A stretch of 64,000 nt of DNA. It comes from Linanthus parryae. Lineage: Eukaryota; Streptophyta; Magnoliopsida; Ericales; Polemoniaceae. The notes under the pieces were generated by a model. The model saw only the letters and a list, made by a program, of their open reading frames with translations, was not told the DNA's origin and searched no databases. Each line of letters starts with the position of its first letter. Within the stretch, counting starts at the first letter, position 1. Below, in pieces: positions 23,684 to 34,600 of this stretch. The position numbers and the translations under genes were made by a program. The stretch covers positions 115,547,504-115,611,503 of the forward strand of contig JALGPY010000004.1 in assembly GCA_023055425.1 (NCBI GenBank). Reading direction: 5' to 3'.

Positions 23684-24373
23684 ATGAGTATTCTTGCCTG
23701 GAATTGTAGGGATTTAGGCCAATCCTCTGTAATTTTAGAGGCTTTCAAATTGACCAAAAAGCATAAACCCTCCCTTATTTTCCTAAGCGAAAGTAAGAAA
23801 CCCACTTCTTGGGTTGATTTGAAATTTAGAAATTTAGGGTTTTCTGCTTCTTTTGGTGTTGATACTTTAGGATTTGCAGGGGGTCTTTGGATAGCCTGGG
23901 ACAACGCTTTGACCTTAAATGTTTTATTTTCTAACCCAAATTTTGTTCTAGTCTCGATTTCTGGTTTTAATAATTTTAATTGGGCTTTAGGCCTAGTTTG
24001 TGGTCACCCTACCCTTTCTGAACGACCTTGTGTTTGGATCCTTATAAGATCTCAAATTCCACCGGACCAAACTGTTCTTTTAATAGGTGACTCAATTCAA
24101 GTTCTTGACCCCTTTGATAAAATTGGCTCTAATGCTGATTCTCACCCTGGGGCCAACCATTTCTGCTATTTTATTGATCATTGTGCTCTAATTGAATTGC
24201 CTAATCAAGGTCCCTGGCTTACATGGCCTATCAGTAGATTTTCTTCAAGTCCCACTTTTGAAAAACTTGACAGAGCCTGGTGTAACCCTCGTGGTTTAAT
24301 TTATACCCTTTTGCTGTTTTACAAAATCTTGGTATCTCTGTTTCAGATCATGCCTCTATTCACCTTGTTTTAA
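23684..24373 (+). pseudogene. LINE ORF2 endonuclease domain
   Basis: 229 open codons forming most of an APE-type endonuclease: SILAWNCRDLG at the start (usual form WNCRGLG), IFLSESK (metal-binding Glu), FAGGLWIAW, LIGDS where LIGDFN is usual, then TWPISR and EKLDRAWCN. It nicks the target DNA in target-primed reverse transcription. The frame shifts near 24320 before the SDH motif (FQIMPLFTLF is the shifted reading of the SDHA segment). The GDFN to GDSI change would remove a catalytic Asn. Confidence 0.8.
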
Positions 24374-24591
24374 ATAATAGTGTTAATCTTATTAGAAAGA
24401 AAACTCTTCGCTTTGAAGCATCTTGGCTAAAGAGAACTGATATGGTGGACCTAATTAAATTTATTTGGGATTTGCCTTTAATTGGTTCTCCATTGTTTCG
24501 AGTAGTCAAATGGCTTCAGATAACTATCAAGTCCCTTAATTGTTGGAAAATATAATTCAAGCTCTCTTTCAATCAAATTGACAACTGCAAA

Positions 24592-26374
24592 ATGGAAATT
24601 ACTTCTGTTCAAATGAATCTTCATTATACGGATGCTTTAAATCGCTATTTCGATCTTCAATGTAAACTCTCTAATCTTCTTTTAGATTATGAAACTTGTT
24701 GGGCCCAAAGAGCCAGTTGTAAGTGGCTCAAAGAAGGGGAAGGAAACAATAAGTTTTTTCATAACTATGAAAATATTAAAAAAGCTGAGAATCATATCTA
24801 CAGTATGAAAGATGAGTTTGGTGCTACTATTTCTAATCATGACGATATTTCTGCTTTATTCGTGAGACATTGTAACAACATCTACTCTACTCCAACCCCT
24901 TCGCATGCTGAGCTGGAAAACATATGGACAAGATTGTGCTTTTGATTTGATTTTTAACATTAACACTTTTTTAAGCAAGAATTATCAATTTTGTCTCTCT
25001 AGACCTTTTACTGTGGACGAAATTAAAGAGGCGATCTTTAGTTTAGGCCCCGTTAAAGTTCCGGGCCCAGACGAAATCCAACCAACTTTCTTTCAAAAAT
25101 GTTGGCCTTTCATTGCAACTAAAATCACATCGGCCATCTTATTTGTTTAACTTAGGATATATGCTATCCGAACTTGACAATACAAATATTGTTCTAATTC
25201 CAAAAACTAAAAACCCAACTACAGTTAGTGACTTCCGTCGTATTAGCCTTTGTAATGTATTTTATAGAATTGTTTCAAGAGTTTTGGCTAATCGTATTAA
25301 GGTAATCATTCCATCACTTATTTCTTATAATCATAATGGTTTTGTTCCAAATAGAAATATACAAGATAACATTTTTCTCTCTCAAGACATTCTACATGCT
25401 TTACCTAAACTCTCAGATCCGTCCCTCCCAAATTACGCGGCCCTGAAGTTAGATATATCTAAAGCCTTTGACAGACTTAGATGGGATTTTAAAGAAGTTA
25501 CTCTTCACCAATTTAATTTTCCTCTTTTTTTTATTCGATTAGTAATGCAATGTTTGACTACTGTATCTTATTCGGTTCTCATAAATGGTTCCCCAACAAG
25601 CAAATTTAAGCCCAACAAGGGGACTTCGACAAGGAGACCCCCTTTCCCCTTTTCTTCTTATTTTATGTGCTGAAGCTTTATCTAAAACTATTAGACAGGC
25701 TTGTAATTCGGGCTCTTGCAGGGGTTTCCGTTGTCACGTCTTGGACCATGTATTTCTCATTTACAATTTGCAGACGATAGCATCCTTTTCTTTCGTATAA
25801 CCCCAAATGTAGGTAGGGTAATTTTTGAAATATTAGATAAGTTCTAAGCAATCTGGACAAGTTATTAATTTCTCTAAATCCTCTATTAATTTCTCTCATA
25901 ATTGCAGTCCACATACTATCAATGACTTAGTTTCAACCCTAAATGTAAATAACACCTCTCAAATTGGTAATTATCTAGGCTATTATTTAACTCATCGTTT
26001 AATCTATCTAAATAAAAATTAGAGTCTTCCTATTGAAAATGTTAAGAATAAGTAAATCTTCTCCGAAAGGTCTTCTTCTAAATAAATTTAGTAGTGCTAC
26101 TTTAATTAAATTTGTCCTAACAAGCTTTCTAGTTTACGCCTTATCAGTGTTAAATATCTCGACCAAGACTGCAAATACTTTAACCTCTATCTTTTGTAAT
26201 TTCTTTTGGTCTGGTAATCCATCCAATCGTTCCCTTCATTGCATAGCTTTTAATAATGCCCTTTTTTGCAAGAACACATGGAATCTATTGACAAATAGCC
26301 AATCTTTAGCTTCTAAATTATTCATTTCTAAATTTTGTAAAAGAAACTCTTTTTGGCTTCAGAATGCTCCTTAA
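24592..26374 (+). pseudogene. LINE ORF2 reverse transcriptase domain, frameshifted
   Basis: Pieces in successive frames: WAQRASCKWLKEGEGNNKFF (24.70-24.77 kb), PGPDEIQPTFFQKCW (25.06 kb), IVLIPKTKNPTTVSDFRRIS (25.17-25.24 kb), NGFVPNRNIQDNI, LKLDISKAFDRLRWDF (first catalytic Asp, 25.45 kb), LRQGDPLSPFL (25.62 kb, next frame) and FADD at 25767-25778, the catalytic pair, in a third frame. At least four frameshifts or stops. The order and motifs are those of plant L1-like LINE reverse transcriptase. Confidence 0.85.
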
Positions 26375-26585
26375 AATGCATCTTTGGAAAGAAATCACCA
26401 AATGTTAGAATCTTTTAGTTAGGGGACTCCAATAGAGGCTTGCAGATGGAAACCGTATATCTATTTTTAAACACCCTTGGCTGAAAGATGTGCCGGAGAC
26501 TCTATCAAGCAAACCTTGCAAGGAATTGTTGATTTGAAGTGGGTAATGGATTTGACAGTACCTTCTTAGGAAGGGGGGGGGGGTT

Positions 26586-27059
26586 ATGTGGAATGAATCA
26601 TTAATTGTGAAAACTTTCCCTCCCTGGTTAGTGAACTTGATCCTCAATACTCCCCTAAATCACACCTCAAATGAGCCTATATGGATCTCTAACCCAAGCC
26701 AGTCCTTTTCTGTTAAATCCTTCTTCAATCTTCATTTTACGCTTCCATACCCTACCCTCAATCATAAAACCAATTTTGTAAATGTCGACACTTTAAATTT
26801 TTCGTGGAAGCATCTTTGGAAACTCAAAATCCCCTTCAAGTTAAAACTTTTTGCATGGCAGTTAGCTCATCAAATCTTACCCACGAGAGACTTCCTTACC
26901 ACTATAGGTATTAACTGTAATAATATTTGCGTTCTATGTTACTCCTCAAATGAAACATGTAATCACCTCTTTCATCATTGTAATTTTTCTAATAATCTTT
27001 TCATCAAAATCCGTTTAAGCACAAATGTTCCTTGTTCAAACTTTGGAGAATGGATCTAA
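26586..27059 (+). pseudogene. LINE ORF2 zf-RVT region
   Basis: 157 open codons with the plant LINE linker and zinc-finger region: SQSFSVKSFFNLHF, then WKHLWKLKIPFKLKLFAWQL, then CVLCYSSNETCNHLFHHC, a likely zinc ligand set. It ends at a stop where the frame would continue into the C-terminal tail. No RNase H domain follows, unlike LINE M1. Confidence 0.8.
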
Positions 27060-27344
27060 ATTTGGATCAAAATAGCTTCAAAGTTCTCTTACCTTGGACA
27101 ATGCTGGATTGTCGCCTAGGATCATTTGGAAGACTAGAAAAGCTGCTATTTTAAAAAATGCCTCGCCTATGATTGAAAATTGTTATCATGAGATCATGGG
27201 ACTCATGGCTCATATTTTAAGATCTTTTAACACATCTAACAATTACCATGAAATGCAGCAGTAGATTCTCATGCAAAAAAGAAAAAGACAAAGGCTAAGC
27301 CCATTTCAGCAAATACAAAATCAGCTAAGGCTCCTGGAAAGCAG

Positions 27345-27635
27345 ATGAAGGTAAGAGCTTCAAGTGCAGAAAAAGGAAAAGCCCCTATGGGCAGTCAGGG
27401 GAAAGGGAGGAAGAAACCTAGCTCGTTTGAAGCGGCCATTGATAGATTCTTGGAAGATAAAGCCAAGGATGAAGACCAGATGAAGAAGGTTTTTGAGGCT
27501 GAGAAGAAGAGGATGGAGCTCATTGCGGAGGCGCATCAAAGTAAAGTTCCGGGTTTCGTTGTGGTAGATGGAAAGAAGGAGGATCCAATGAAGAAGCTCT
27601 CTACAAATTTCAGGAGGAGAAGTCAGGTCCAATGA
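27345..27635 (+). CDS. Small Lys-rich ORF at the LINE 3' end
   Basis: 96 codons, strongly charged: an AEKGKAPMGSQGKGRKKP stretch, then acidic and basic helices (DKAKDEDQMKKVFEAEKKR) that look coiled-coil, and a basic end. Open sequence of the same frame extends left to about 27270 (KKKKTKAKP). It is not part of a usual plant LINE ORF2. It could be a transduced host sequence or the tail of a captured nuclear gene. I do not recognise it. It lies inside the element because the 3' target duplication is at 27832. Confidence 0.35.
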   Translation: MKVRASSAEKGKAPMGSQGKGRKKPSSFEAAIDRFLEDKAKDEDQMKKVFEAEKKRMELIAEAHQSKVPGFVVVDGKKEDPMKKLSTNFRRRSQVQ

Positions 27636-27831
27636 AAGTTAGCTCGGCCTAGGTCTCCAAGTCTTTCAAAATTGTGTCTTGTTTATCTTGTTCTAATCTT
27701 CAAACTCTCTGTTGCTTTTCCGAACTTGTGTTGTGGTTTGTTTGGTTGGCTTTGTTGTTGGTGAGGCCTTCTTGGCTCGCCTATCTTGTATTTGTCATTT
27801 GTTTAATTGATGTTCTCGTTAGTTTGCTAAA

Positions 27832-27846
27832 AAAAGTGAGAGTTTG
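27832..27846 (+). repeat. Target-site duplication of the plus-strand LINE, right
   Basis: AAAAGTGAGAGTTTG, directly after the short A-rich end of the element. Exact match to 21241-21255. Confidence 0.9.
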
Positions 27847-29270
27847 CAAAATTATTTTGTTTTAAGTACTCTACTAATTAAGGAGTTTTTATTTTTTAGA
27901 ATCATCCATCCTTGTTTAGTTGCAAGTTTGCCTAAATTCTTTCATCTTCTTCAAACCAAGACCCTTTTCTTCTTGATTCCTGGATCTCATCCCATACATA
28001 CCAAGAAATGCATCTTTATTTGTCTCGCTTGGACCACCAAAGTTGTCGAATTAGCATCTCCATTTTATCACAAATGACCTCTGGTAACATAAAGCAGCTC
28101 ATCGTGTAGGTTGGTATAGCTTGTGCCACTGATTTCACGAGCACTTCCTTTACTGCCATAGAGAGAGACTTCTCTTTCCATCCTGTAAGCTTACTGCTAA
28201 GCTTGTTAATCAAGGAATTGAAAGTGATGGATTTGTTACGCACCACAGTAGTTGGAAGTCTCGAGTATTTATCATACGTCTCTACTTCCTAAACACCAAT
28301 AGCAGCAAGAAGAGCAACCCTAGTATCAGCCAGAACGCCTGACGAAAAGATTAAGGCCAGATTTATCCAAGTTTACTTCTTGTCCTGAGACCTTACCATA
28401 ATCAGCAAAGATCTCCAACAAGTGACTGATGTTCTCTAGATTTTCACCTGTAAAAAACAGATAATCGTCAGCAAAAAAGAAAAAGGTGGGAGACCACTGA
28501 TTTTCCCCTAGACGTCGTAACCCCTTCCAGCCGACCCTCCCTAACCGCCAAATAAACAACACACAATAGGAACTCCGTACAAATGAGGAAATGTATGGAG
28601 AGATTGGAGACTCATGACTTGGTTCCCTTTCGGGAATCACTTTACCAACCGAAACCCCATTACTTATGAAGGAATGATTCACTGTAGATATACACCTATA
28701 AATCAATGCAGTAAACTTGGGGTGAAACCCCATGTGAATAAGAGACTCCTTAATGAAACGCCACTCCACTCTATCATAAGTCTTACTAGTGTCGATTCTT
28801 AGCGCCACATGTCTTTTCTTTCCCTTCTTCGTAGTCTTGAGAGAGTGGATAACCTCAAAAGCTGTTATGATGTTGTTGGTAATCAGCCTTCCTAGCACAA
28901 AAGCACTTTGATTCTTCGCTATCAACCCCGATAGTAGATTTCTCGAGTCTATTCGCTGCTATTTTCCAACAATCTTGTATATGACAGAACAAAGGCTAAT
29001 GGGACGATACTCACTAGGCTTCCTTTTGGCTTCACCTTTGGGATTAGCACGATAAGAGTACAGTTGAAATCAGTCAAATCCACTCCATTGTTGAACATAT
29101 TTAGCATCGTCTTCGTGACGTCCTCCCCAACTATGTCCGTGTATCTCTGATAAAAGCTTGCATGAAACCGTTAGCCCTGGGAGCTTTATCCGACGCCATT
29201 TGAAAGAGTGATGTTTCAACTTCTTGTGTCGAATAGTTCTGTTCCATCCTCCGCATGATTCATGTGTCGC
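27847..29270 (-). pseudogene. LINE M1 reverse transcriptase (A copy)
   Basis: On the minus strand: a NNGVDLTDFN-type start near 29090, ICKIVGK, then a 199-codon open piece (28925-28326) with AKNQSAFVLGRLITNN, LRIDTSKTYDRVEWRF (catalytic Asp), a degenerate RQGDPLSP region and FADDYLFFT (the catalytic pair, about 28465). Further down lie KSITFNSLINKL, VLVKSVAQAIPTYTMSCFMLP and WWSKRDK (28246-28016), the thumb and linker. The frame is broken in several places. B carries the same domain at 50.75-52.1 kb. No endonuclease domain is visible upstream. Confidence 0.8.
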
Positions 29271-30060
29271 AAACTACAGATTATTTTTACAACTCTCAGA
29301 ATATCGTAAAGACAATCATCATAGAGTTTAAGGCAAATTGCATGAGGAGCAGGCAGCTAAAGCATAACTCAACCCCGACGATTTTTAAAAAGGAGCCAAA
29401 ATTAGGGTTTGAATAAAAAGCCCCAATATAAACACACTTAACGACCACATTAAAATATCGTGAAGCCCTTAGAGAACTTCTTGAAAAAATAAGAGGAATC
29501 CGCACTCACATACCAATCGTGACATCTAATCATTGAATGGTTTCTAGTTATGTTTGTGGAACTGTTACTAATATTGTGAATCAACTCAAGTGTTAGGTTC
29601 AACAACACCGTGTATACCTCAAAACCTAAACACAGTCTGTATGCAATTGAAACATTAATTGCATACACTTTGTACGTGCTACAGGGTTGTAAAAATAGTA
29701 ATATCATTGTTGCTTGAGAGGAAAAAGAAAGCTTTTGGCATATCTTAGCATTTCTCAACGTGATATTTCAGTAGCTATTCGGCAGTTGCAGAGGATGGTG
29801 TGCGGCGGAGGACGTTGCGAAGGATGTAGCAGTTGCAGAGGAGGAAGCTATAAAAATCCACGGAGGCGATGTTTCCTCCGCCAAAAAAAAAAAAAAAAAG
29901 TCAATCACGGAGGAGTTGCAAAGGAGAGAGAGAGAGTTAGGTTTTCTTAAAAATATAAACCCCAAATGTTTGGATTTCGTTTCTTTTGGTAATAAAGAAA
30001 TAACTTAAATATCCAAATTAGTAATTTTTTAAGTAAATTGTGGTTTTTTTTTTGAGAAAA

Positions 30061-30099
<39 letters not shown>

Positions 30100-30150
30100 C
30101 ACAAATGATGTCAAAAAGTGGATGCAAGTCAATTTAGGGTTTTTTTGCAA
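29271..30150. other. Non-coding part of the A/B repeat, with ATT microsatellite
   Basis: Matches 52.1-52.96 kb in B. No coding signal; short open frames in A and B do not agree. A poly-A run (29882-29899) and an ATT repeat (about 30061-30096, some 12 units) are private to A. Confidence 0.6.
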
Positions 30151-30159
30151 AGACCAGCC

Positions 30160-30447
30160 AGCAGTTTATCAAGCCATCCTAGCCCGAATGAAGTCCCTTG
30201 GTCGCCTCTTGCCGAAGGAGAAGCCTTCTTTCATTCTCTCCCAAACTGATTTGTTTCTAAATCAATCCTTTGAAACCCTCAAATTCATGTCCTCTAACCA
30301 CCAAATCTTGCTGTTTCTAACACTGGAATTGCTTCATCTTGACTTGAATCTGATATGATCGCGAAAGCCCTCAGAAATCGCCCGTCGCTTTTGTCTCCGA
30401 TGATAGCTCCGGCACATACAGACTGATTACTGCTTTCATTGACTGGG
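30160..30447. repeat. Repeat R3, A copy
   Basis: About 290 bases found again at 59050-59310 (with its left end at 52960-53040, split off by the gypsy element) and at 61190-61465. All copies share CTCAGAAATCGCC and end in TTGACTGG followed by GTAAGTTTTC, a textbook plant splice donor on the plus strand. The minus strand reads in places like a LINE RNase H segment (RFLRAFAI). Class undecided. Confidence 0.5.
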
Positions 30448-31330
30448 TAAGTTTTCTTTTGAATCGTTATCTTCAATAGTTGAGAGCTTGATGTTCTGCA
30501 AACCTGATATCTTCAATAACCCTTCAAGTGTCTCTCATTCTCCAGATCTATCAAAGAATAGCAATGAGTCTCACTTGAGTTTGCTCTTGACCTTTTTTTT
30601 TTTTTTTTGCAGAGTGGGGCACATCCAATCCTTGAATAGAGAAGCATCATCAGATAAGTTCAGACCCTCTCCTTTGGATTTCCATAACTGTCTCTCATCA
30701 ACAGTGATTGACCTTCATAATCATAGTACTTGATACCCTGAGCTTACTGAGTTGGTAATTCCCATCTTTAGTAACCCCTATCATAATCTGTCACGACATC
30801 TAGAAAATAAATTGGTAAAGGAATGTTCCAAGATATGAGAAACTTCTTTGGTTGAAAAATGCTCAGTGAGAACTTCCTTATTCCATCATCTCTGATCATC
30901 AATGAGAGCACTAACTTTAGTGTCCATAGCAAGGTTTTAAAAAACTGAAGCGGCTGACGTATCAGACGCGGTCGCGTGTAACGGGATCGGACTATATGGG
31001 AGGGACTGTAACGGAAAACGGGGATCGAATGTGTGAATTTTAGAAAACATTCACGGACGTGTTCTCCGTTTTTCCCGTTTTTCCAACACGAAACGGCCGC
31101 GTTCTCTGCCGTTTCCGTTACAACACGGCCGCACCGCGCCGCTTTTGCCGTTTTTTGAAACCCTGGTCCATAGGCAAGGTAGGAGTGCTGTATATTCTTA
31201 TACCACCGCAAGTAGGTAACGACGTGTCTTTATATATGAGAATATTAGAGCCATCTCCCACAATTAGTTTATAACCTTGACAAACACTTGGCTTTGTTGA
31301 AAAGCAAAACAAATTTCCCTAAAAAAGAAA
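30448..31330 (-). pseudogene. LINE M2 remnant (A copy)
   Basis: Minus-strand fragments of a second plant LINE: GYKLIVGDGSNILIYKDTSL followed by GGIRIYSTPTL (31.28-31.18 kb), the linker after reverse transcriptase, then KKSRANSS further down (30.59 kb). It aligns with 61.48-62.11 kb in B. It is interrupted by the MITE at 30930-31165. Confidence 0.6.
30930..31165. mobile_element. hAT-like MITE, 236 bp
   Basis: Terminal inverted repeats CAAGGTTTTAAAAAA and CAGGGTTTCAAAAAACGG (the latter as reverse complement of the right end), with 8-bp GTCCATAG on both sides (30922-30929, 31166-31173). CAGGG ends and an 8-bp duplication fit hAT. Segment B lacks it at the same place (near 62075). The interior is unusually GC-rich for this window. 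Confidence 0.75.
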
Positions 31331-32940
31331 AAAAAAGAGAGGGAGAAAAAACCAAATTCTGGTGGGGGGTCACCGTCTCTGATCATACTCAAAATTCAAG
31401 ATGTTGGAATTGCCGCTACGCCTGTGGCTGATCGACAGAGCGTCTATCCGGCGGTGATGTTTTACCCTATTTTGGCGAATATCTGGTTAGCACCTTGGGT
31501 ACCCTTTACTATTTTCTTCAATGTTATATGCATTTATTTGCTCCCCTTAACTGGGTAATGATGGTAGTAGGTGTTGGGCGTGACTTCGCTTTCTGGGTTT
31601 TCTTCCCTCCTTTGCGTGGTTGAAAGAGATTTTTGAAGATTTGGTTGGAGACCTCTTTACATTTCGGGTTACCTGTTATATTGGTTGTTCAAGATATCAG
31701 ATAATCACATATCTCTGCAATATTATACTAATCTAATCGGAAACACTATCAGCTATTTACTGGAACACAATTTGATGGGTTCATAGCTCCCACCTTGTCC
31801 TGATTGATGAATGATAAGGAGGCATGAATAGGGGCAGTACAAAGGAGAGAATTTGTTTATGTTCAAGGAATTATGGAGTAAATTAGTGACACAGATTGAC
31901 AGTGGATTTGGTGTGGATTTTTTTGTGGATTCTAATCCAAATTTTTTTTTTTTGCTTTTTGGACTTTTTGTGGAGCTTTAGTATGAACTTTTTTGAGTGG
32001 ATTTTGGATTTCGAAGTTGTAGTGTAGAATTGGTGGAAGAAAAAAGTTCGGTTTGGGTGGATTTTTCGTGTATTTTTTTTCCTCAAATGATGAGCTTCGA
32101 CTAATTGTGCTCAGGGATTTCAAAGCGACGGTGAGCTTTACCTGCAGGGAGGGGAACAAAGCGGCTCGTACTTTTTTTTAAGGAATGATGTACTAGTACT
32201 TCAGTTTGATACAGATAATGGACGTGTGTCATAGGGATGGCAGTTAGGGTCGCACGAATCGGGTTCCGCATTAACCCGACCCGTTCAGGCATGAATCTGA
32301 CAATGAACTTGGTTAAGAACTTACTTGGTTAAGAATTCTCCTAAGTGAACTTGGTTTGTTATGAATTTCTCACAACTCGTTTTAGTGATAACACTTCATG
32401 AATAAAAACGAGTAGGGGCGGGTTCGAGTGTGTGGGTATGTAAAAAAACTTGTCGGGTATGGTGCCCCGTAACACGAGACGTTTTTAGTTGCTCCAAGAG
32501 CACCACGTCAGCATGACAAGCAGGTGGTGCTCTATACCATTCAATGACCGACACCTATGCCCACTAGGGTTCATCACTACCAAAGTAGGTTATAGTAAAA
32601 AAAAAAATCTTATTTGGATATTTTTACTCTCTCACTCATCCCACTTTCATTGTACATGTTAAAATGTGAGTGGTGCATACACCGCCTGTTATTAGCTCTA
32701 TGAGCACCTAAGAATGGCTCACGCAACAACCCACCGTACATAATACAACCAACTATGGTACGTTATTATGAATTACTAATGCAGTCTGATCACTAGTCTC
32801 CCCTCAAAGTGGCAAATAACAGTTTCCTTTTTTTATGGAAACATTAGACACATAAACATTTACTACCATTATTTCCTGTAGTGGTAGTAAATAACATTAA
32901 GTAACCACTATTGTAGTCTGATTTCTTAACATTAATTTAC
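31331..32940. other. No gene recognised
   Basis: Neither strand shows a motif I can name. Near 32.25-32.5 kb there are GGGTTCCGCATTAACCCGACCCG and GGGTATGGTGCCCCG type stretches (given in part), of the kind found in degenerate TE ends. Poly-T and poly-A runs at 31941 and 32597. This stretch separates segment A from the orphan MFT exon and is not visible in B. Confidence 0.4.
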
Positions 32941-32947
32941 AATGATG

Positions 32948-32975
32948 AAGCTAAGCTAAGCTAAGCTAAGCTAAG
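32948..32975 (+). repeat. (AGCTA)n microsatellite overlapping a stop codon
   Basis: Five AAGCT units in a row. The stop codon of the orphan MFT exon 4 lies in the last unit, so slippage here would change the 3' untranslated start but hardly the protein. Confidence 0.7.
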
Positions 32976-33185
32976 GTGTATCGGATTCTTTGTCGGAGTT
33001 GAAGTAGAGGGCAGCAACAGGCAGCCCCAAGCCGAGTTCCTGAGAAAATGCACAGGTTTTGAACTTGGCTCTTGACATGGGCTCCTTCACGTCTCCAAGA
33101 GGGGACTTCTGCTGGAAAAGCACAAATATGTACCTGTGCACGCCAACGGGCGGGCTTGGTCCCATGTAGCCTACCACGTCTTTCC
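32971..33185 (-). pseudogene. Orphan exon 4 of a classical MFT gene
   Basis: Minus strand: a GGTGCAG acceptor, then 215 nt ending in TAG. The reading is GKDVVGYMGPSPPVGVHRYI and onward, with GVHR, a SRAKFKTCAF segment and LGLGLPVAALYFNSD, ending KESDTP. It differs clearly from the G1-G5 exon 4 (YMPPSPCIGIHR) and is closer to canonical plant MFT. Exons 1-3 are not found upstream (to 33.65 kb), where the large inverted repeat begins. It is therefore an orphan, perhaps cut off when the inverted repeat formed. Confidence 0.8.
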
Positions 33186-33860
33186 CTGCACCATTGACAA
33201 CAAACAGGATCAATCAAACCAGCTATCTCAAATTCCTAAACAAGTTTGCAAGGTGGGGTTGCCTGACATAAGTTGTCAGGAGCTCAGGTCTCTGCCGAAT
33301 GCAGAAGTTCTTCAGTTCTTTCTTCCGTTCTTTGAAATGGTTTTACACATGATTTGCTTTGGCGACAAAATTTAAATAGTACTTGAACACATTGACCGAA
33401 CTTACTATTTTTTTTTCATAATATTGTAAGTTAGGTTAAGAAAGATCTATAGTATGATGAAAAACTAATACATTTTTGTATCATGTTGTTAGCTAGCTAA
33501 ATAAGTCTGTTAAAGGTGGAACCAAGTGACTACGATAGTGGTACTTAATGACGTGTCTTTCCCAGTACATCCAGTTATTGGATATTCGGTTTCACTTTGA
33601 TCAACCCGATATAGTGAATTTAAATTTCATCTGAATAATTTTCAACAATCTTTTTAGAAGACTAGGTCACCCAAATATTACACATATCAACGCACGATCA
33701 CCAACAGGTAATTTATTCAGAAACACACATAGCAAAAAGTTCGAACGCGGTACGAAATTGACTAGCGAAAATCATGAGAACACTCGGACAAACACCCGAG
33801 TTTATTCACTTGAACTACACTAAGCCCACAGCTCCTCTACTTTGTTGCCCTCCAACATGC

Positions 33861-34569
33861 TTAACTGGTTTCCACGAAACCATTGCGTCTGAAGCTACGT
33901 TACCCGGACTCGTCAAAATCCCTGCCATACCCGGGTCGATACGACCCGACACGGGTTCGGGTATGGGATGTGTGGCAGGTTCCTGGGGCAGCGGTCCCGA
34001 CGCGGCTGAGTCGATCGAGCAGGAGAAGGCCCTCACCGGCGCCGGAGAAGAAGGAAGTTACGTGGGCAGTTGGGTCAAACTCCGGGCTCGCTCGATCGAC
34101 GATCCTGCTTCGTCGGTTGCTCGATCGACGGTTGCTTGATAGATCTCTTGTTTCTGCTGCGCCGTCGATCCTGTCCATCATCTTCGTTCCGCTGTTTTCT
34201 TTTTTCCTTCTTGTTCTCGTGAGTCAACGAATGAATCTCAACCCTATTCTATTTATTTGGGCTGGAACTGTGGGTTCAGTTGTGTTAAAACTAATGGGCT
34301 TCAATACTACTATTAATTTTTATTTCTTTTGTGAAGCCCAAAGCCCATCTATTATATATCATAATAGTTTTGGGCTGTCTATAACTCTATATAAACTCTG
34401 AAATATTACTAATGATTTAATGAAGATTTAAAATTGAACTAAATGATTACTACCACCCTGAAATATAGCTATCATTTCACAATGGTCCTCATTTCACAAA
34501 AAAGATGCCCCTATTTAATCACCTGTACCTGAAATTAAACAACCAGAACATGTCTACCAGTTTACAAAA

Positions 34570-34600
<31 letters not shown>

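Larger units (their letters stand above)
21256..27831 (+). mobile_element. Plus-strand LINE, about 6.58 kb, 5' and 3' ends defined
   Basis: Non-LTR retrotransposon inserted into the older minus-strand LINE M1. It has a leader with a CT microsatellite (about 21283-21314), an ORF1 with DUF4283-like and zinc-knuckle parts, an ORF2 with endonuclease, reverse transcriptase and zf-RVT parts, and a short A-rich tail. A 15-bp exact target duplication frames it and segment B preserves the empty site. Most domains survive, but stops and frameshifts interrupt both ORFs, so it is not autonomous. Its insertion postdates the A/B duplication, unless B lost it precisely, which is much less likely. Confidence 0.9.
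11660..31230. repeat. Segmental duplication, copy A
   Basis: The G3 3' flank, then 16453-31230, match 38960-62110 in order and orientation once insertions private to each side are removed. Shared parts: the G3/G5 3' flank, the 16.45-17.6 kb segment, the Harbinger-like MITE, the decayed minus-strand LINE and the second LINE fragment. The homology extends left into G3/G5. Insertions private to A: the LTR element (12.1-16.45 kb), solo LTR, plus-strand LINE and the MITE at 30930. Confidence 0.85.

Noticed and set aside
32948..32975. AGCTA array considered as a telomere-like or CRISPR-like repeat
   Set aside because: Five short units without spacers; not TTTAGGG and not a repeat-spacer pattern. 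It is a plain microsatellite.
33774..34401. Frames of 121 and 172 codons at 33.8-34.4 kb
   Set aside because: They cross the border of the hAT-type insertion in G4 exon 4 and so join unrelated sequences; no transposase motif.
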